From NCBI GenBank assembly GCA_038745535.1, contig JBCDLI010000042.1:1-23640 (forward strand): a DNA stretch of 23,640 bases, given 5' to 3'. The stretch's first letter is position 1. Each line of letters begins with the position of its first letter. This document shows positions 23,180 to 23,640 of the stretch, in pieces. The notes under the pieces were generated by a model. That model was not told the DNA's origin, ran no database searches, and saw only the letters and a list, made by a program, of their open reading frames with translations. The translations under genes and the position numbers were made by a program. Source of the DNA: JBCDLI01 sp038745535 (GTDB lineage Bacteria; Pseudomonadota; Alphaproteobacteria; Rhizobiales; Rhizobiaceae).

Positions 23180-23640
23180 ATGCGCAAACCACTCTTTCGA
23201 TCAATCTTGGCTCTGGCCGCACTCTCCATTGCGGCGGTCATTGCATCGCCAAATACAAGAGCACATGCAGCGCCGGTCATCGCGCCGAGTGCTGGCTTGT
23301 TGCTAGGTCCACCGATGGATCAGCTAACAACTCCAAACGTGATAAATGTGGGTAAATTCCGCGGGCGCGTGTCGCTGCGTTTTCGCGGCGGACACGCCTA
23401 TTTTCGCGGGCATCGCGGTTTCCGGCATAAGCGGCGCGGGCACAGGTATTATCGCGGTTACTACTTCCCGTCATTCGCTTTTCAATCGCGACGTCATTTT
23501 GACAGACCCATTGTTCGGCATAGACGTGTTGCGAAAGCGAGCCAGCTTCATATCGCGTGGTGCAACGGGCGCTACCGCACGTATCGTGTGTCAGACAACT
23601 CCTATGCCTACAAAGTCGGGAAACGAACGCGGTGTCGATC
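23180..23640 (+). CDS. BA14K-type secreted protein (partial)
   Basis: The reading frame runs off the window end after 153 codons. It begins with a signal peptide (MRKPLFRSILALAAL..., Ala-rich, cleavage near AHA), then a Gly/His/Arg/Tyr-rich middle (GHRGFRHKRRGHRYYRGYY), and the C-terminal pattern LHIAWCNGRYRTYRVSDNSY, the hallmark of the BA14K family of Brucella and other Rhizobiales, known for lectin-like and immunoreactive members. ATG 23180 is preceded by GGAGG at 23170-23174, spacing 5. The final cysteine pair and stop are outside the window. The 113 bases between it and the DUF3253 gene hold nothing recognised. Confidence 0.85.
   Translation, partial: MRKPLFRSILALAALSIAAVIASPNTRAHAAPVIAPSAGLLLGPPMDQLTTPNVINVGKFRGRVSLRFRGGHAYFRGHRGFRHKRRGHRYYRGYYFPSFAFQSRRHFDRPIVRHRRVAKASQLHIAWCNGRYRTYRVSDNSYAYKVGKRTRCR

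Overview
The window reads as a piece of an alphaproteobacterial chromosome, most likely Hyphomicrobiales (Rhizobiales) or a close relative. The evidence is a CIRCE-controlled groES-groEL operon, a short-form HisG paired with HisZ, a TIGR01459-type HAD protein next to ribF, a BA14K-type secreted protein, a DUF3253 protein and a Q-rich L,D-transpeptidase. Most of the window is compact, moderately GC-rich core chromosome. It has many stop/start overlaps and no rRNA, tRNA, CRISPR array, transposase or integrase that I can see.

Left part (1-9.3 kb): the 5' end of an RluB-like pseudouridine synthase gene (minus) diverges from tadA (plus). tadA meets a small lipoprotein gene (minus) end to end, the two sharing CTAG. 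A leftward series follows, in transcription order HAD hydrolase, ribF, two short-chain dehydrogenases (SDRs), ileS, lipoprotein. The first four genes touch or overlap; ileS is set apart by a 192-base leader holding a terminator-like hairpin. A membrane protein with a degenerate EAL domain diverges from this series.

Middle (9.3-14.4 kb): groES-groEL with a promoter and CIRCE operator. The last 37 bases of groEL plus its terminator are repeated 143 bases downstream, on the far side of a small palindrome. This scar-like structure is followed by a strongly AT-rich gene for an orphan membrane protein, then small minus-strand genes, one apparently frameshifted, and a conserved hypothetical. This is the accessory-looking part of the window.

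Right part (14.4-23.6 kb): a SulP anion transporter, a clear creatinase, a DUF427 protein, a strongly structured intergenic stretch that may encode a small RNA, hisZ-hisG without hisS, an outer-membrane beta-barrel protein, an L,D-transpeptidase, 3-methyladenine glycosylase I (tag) overlapping a DUF3253 gene, and a BA14K-type protein cut by the window end.

I see no large undescribed system. The best leads are the duplicated groEL tail with the adjacent AT-rich gene, the hairpin chain at 18.25-18.42 kb, and a low-complexity in-frame insertion in IleS that coincides with a repetitive DNA motif.
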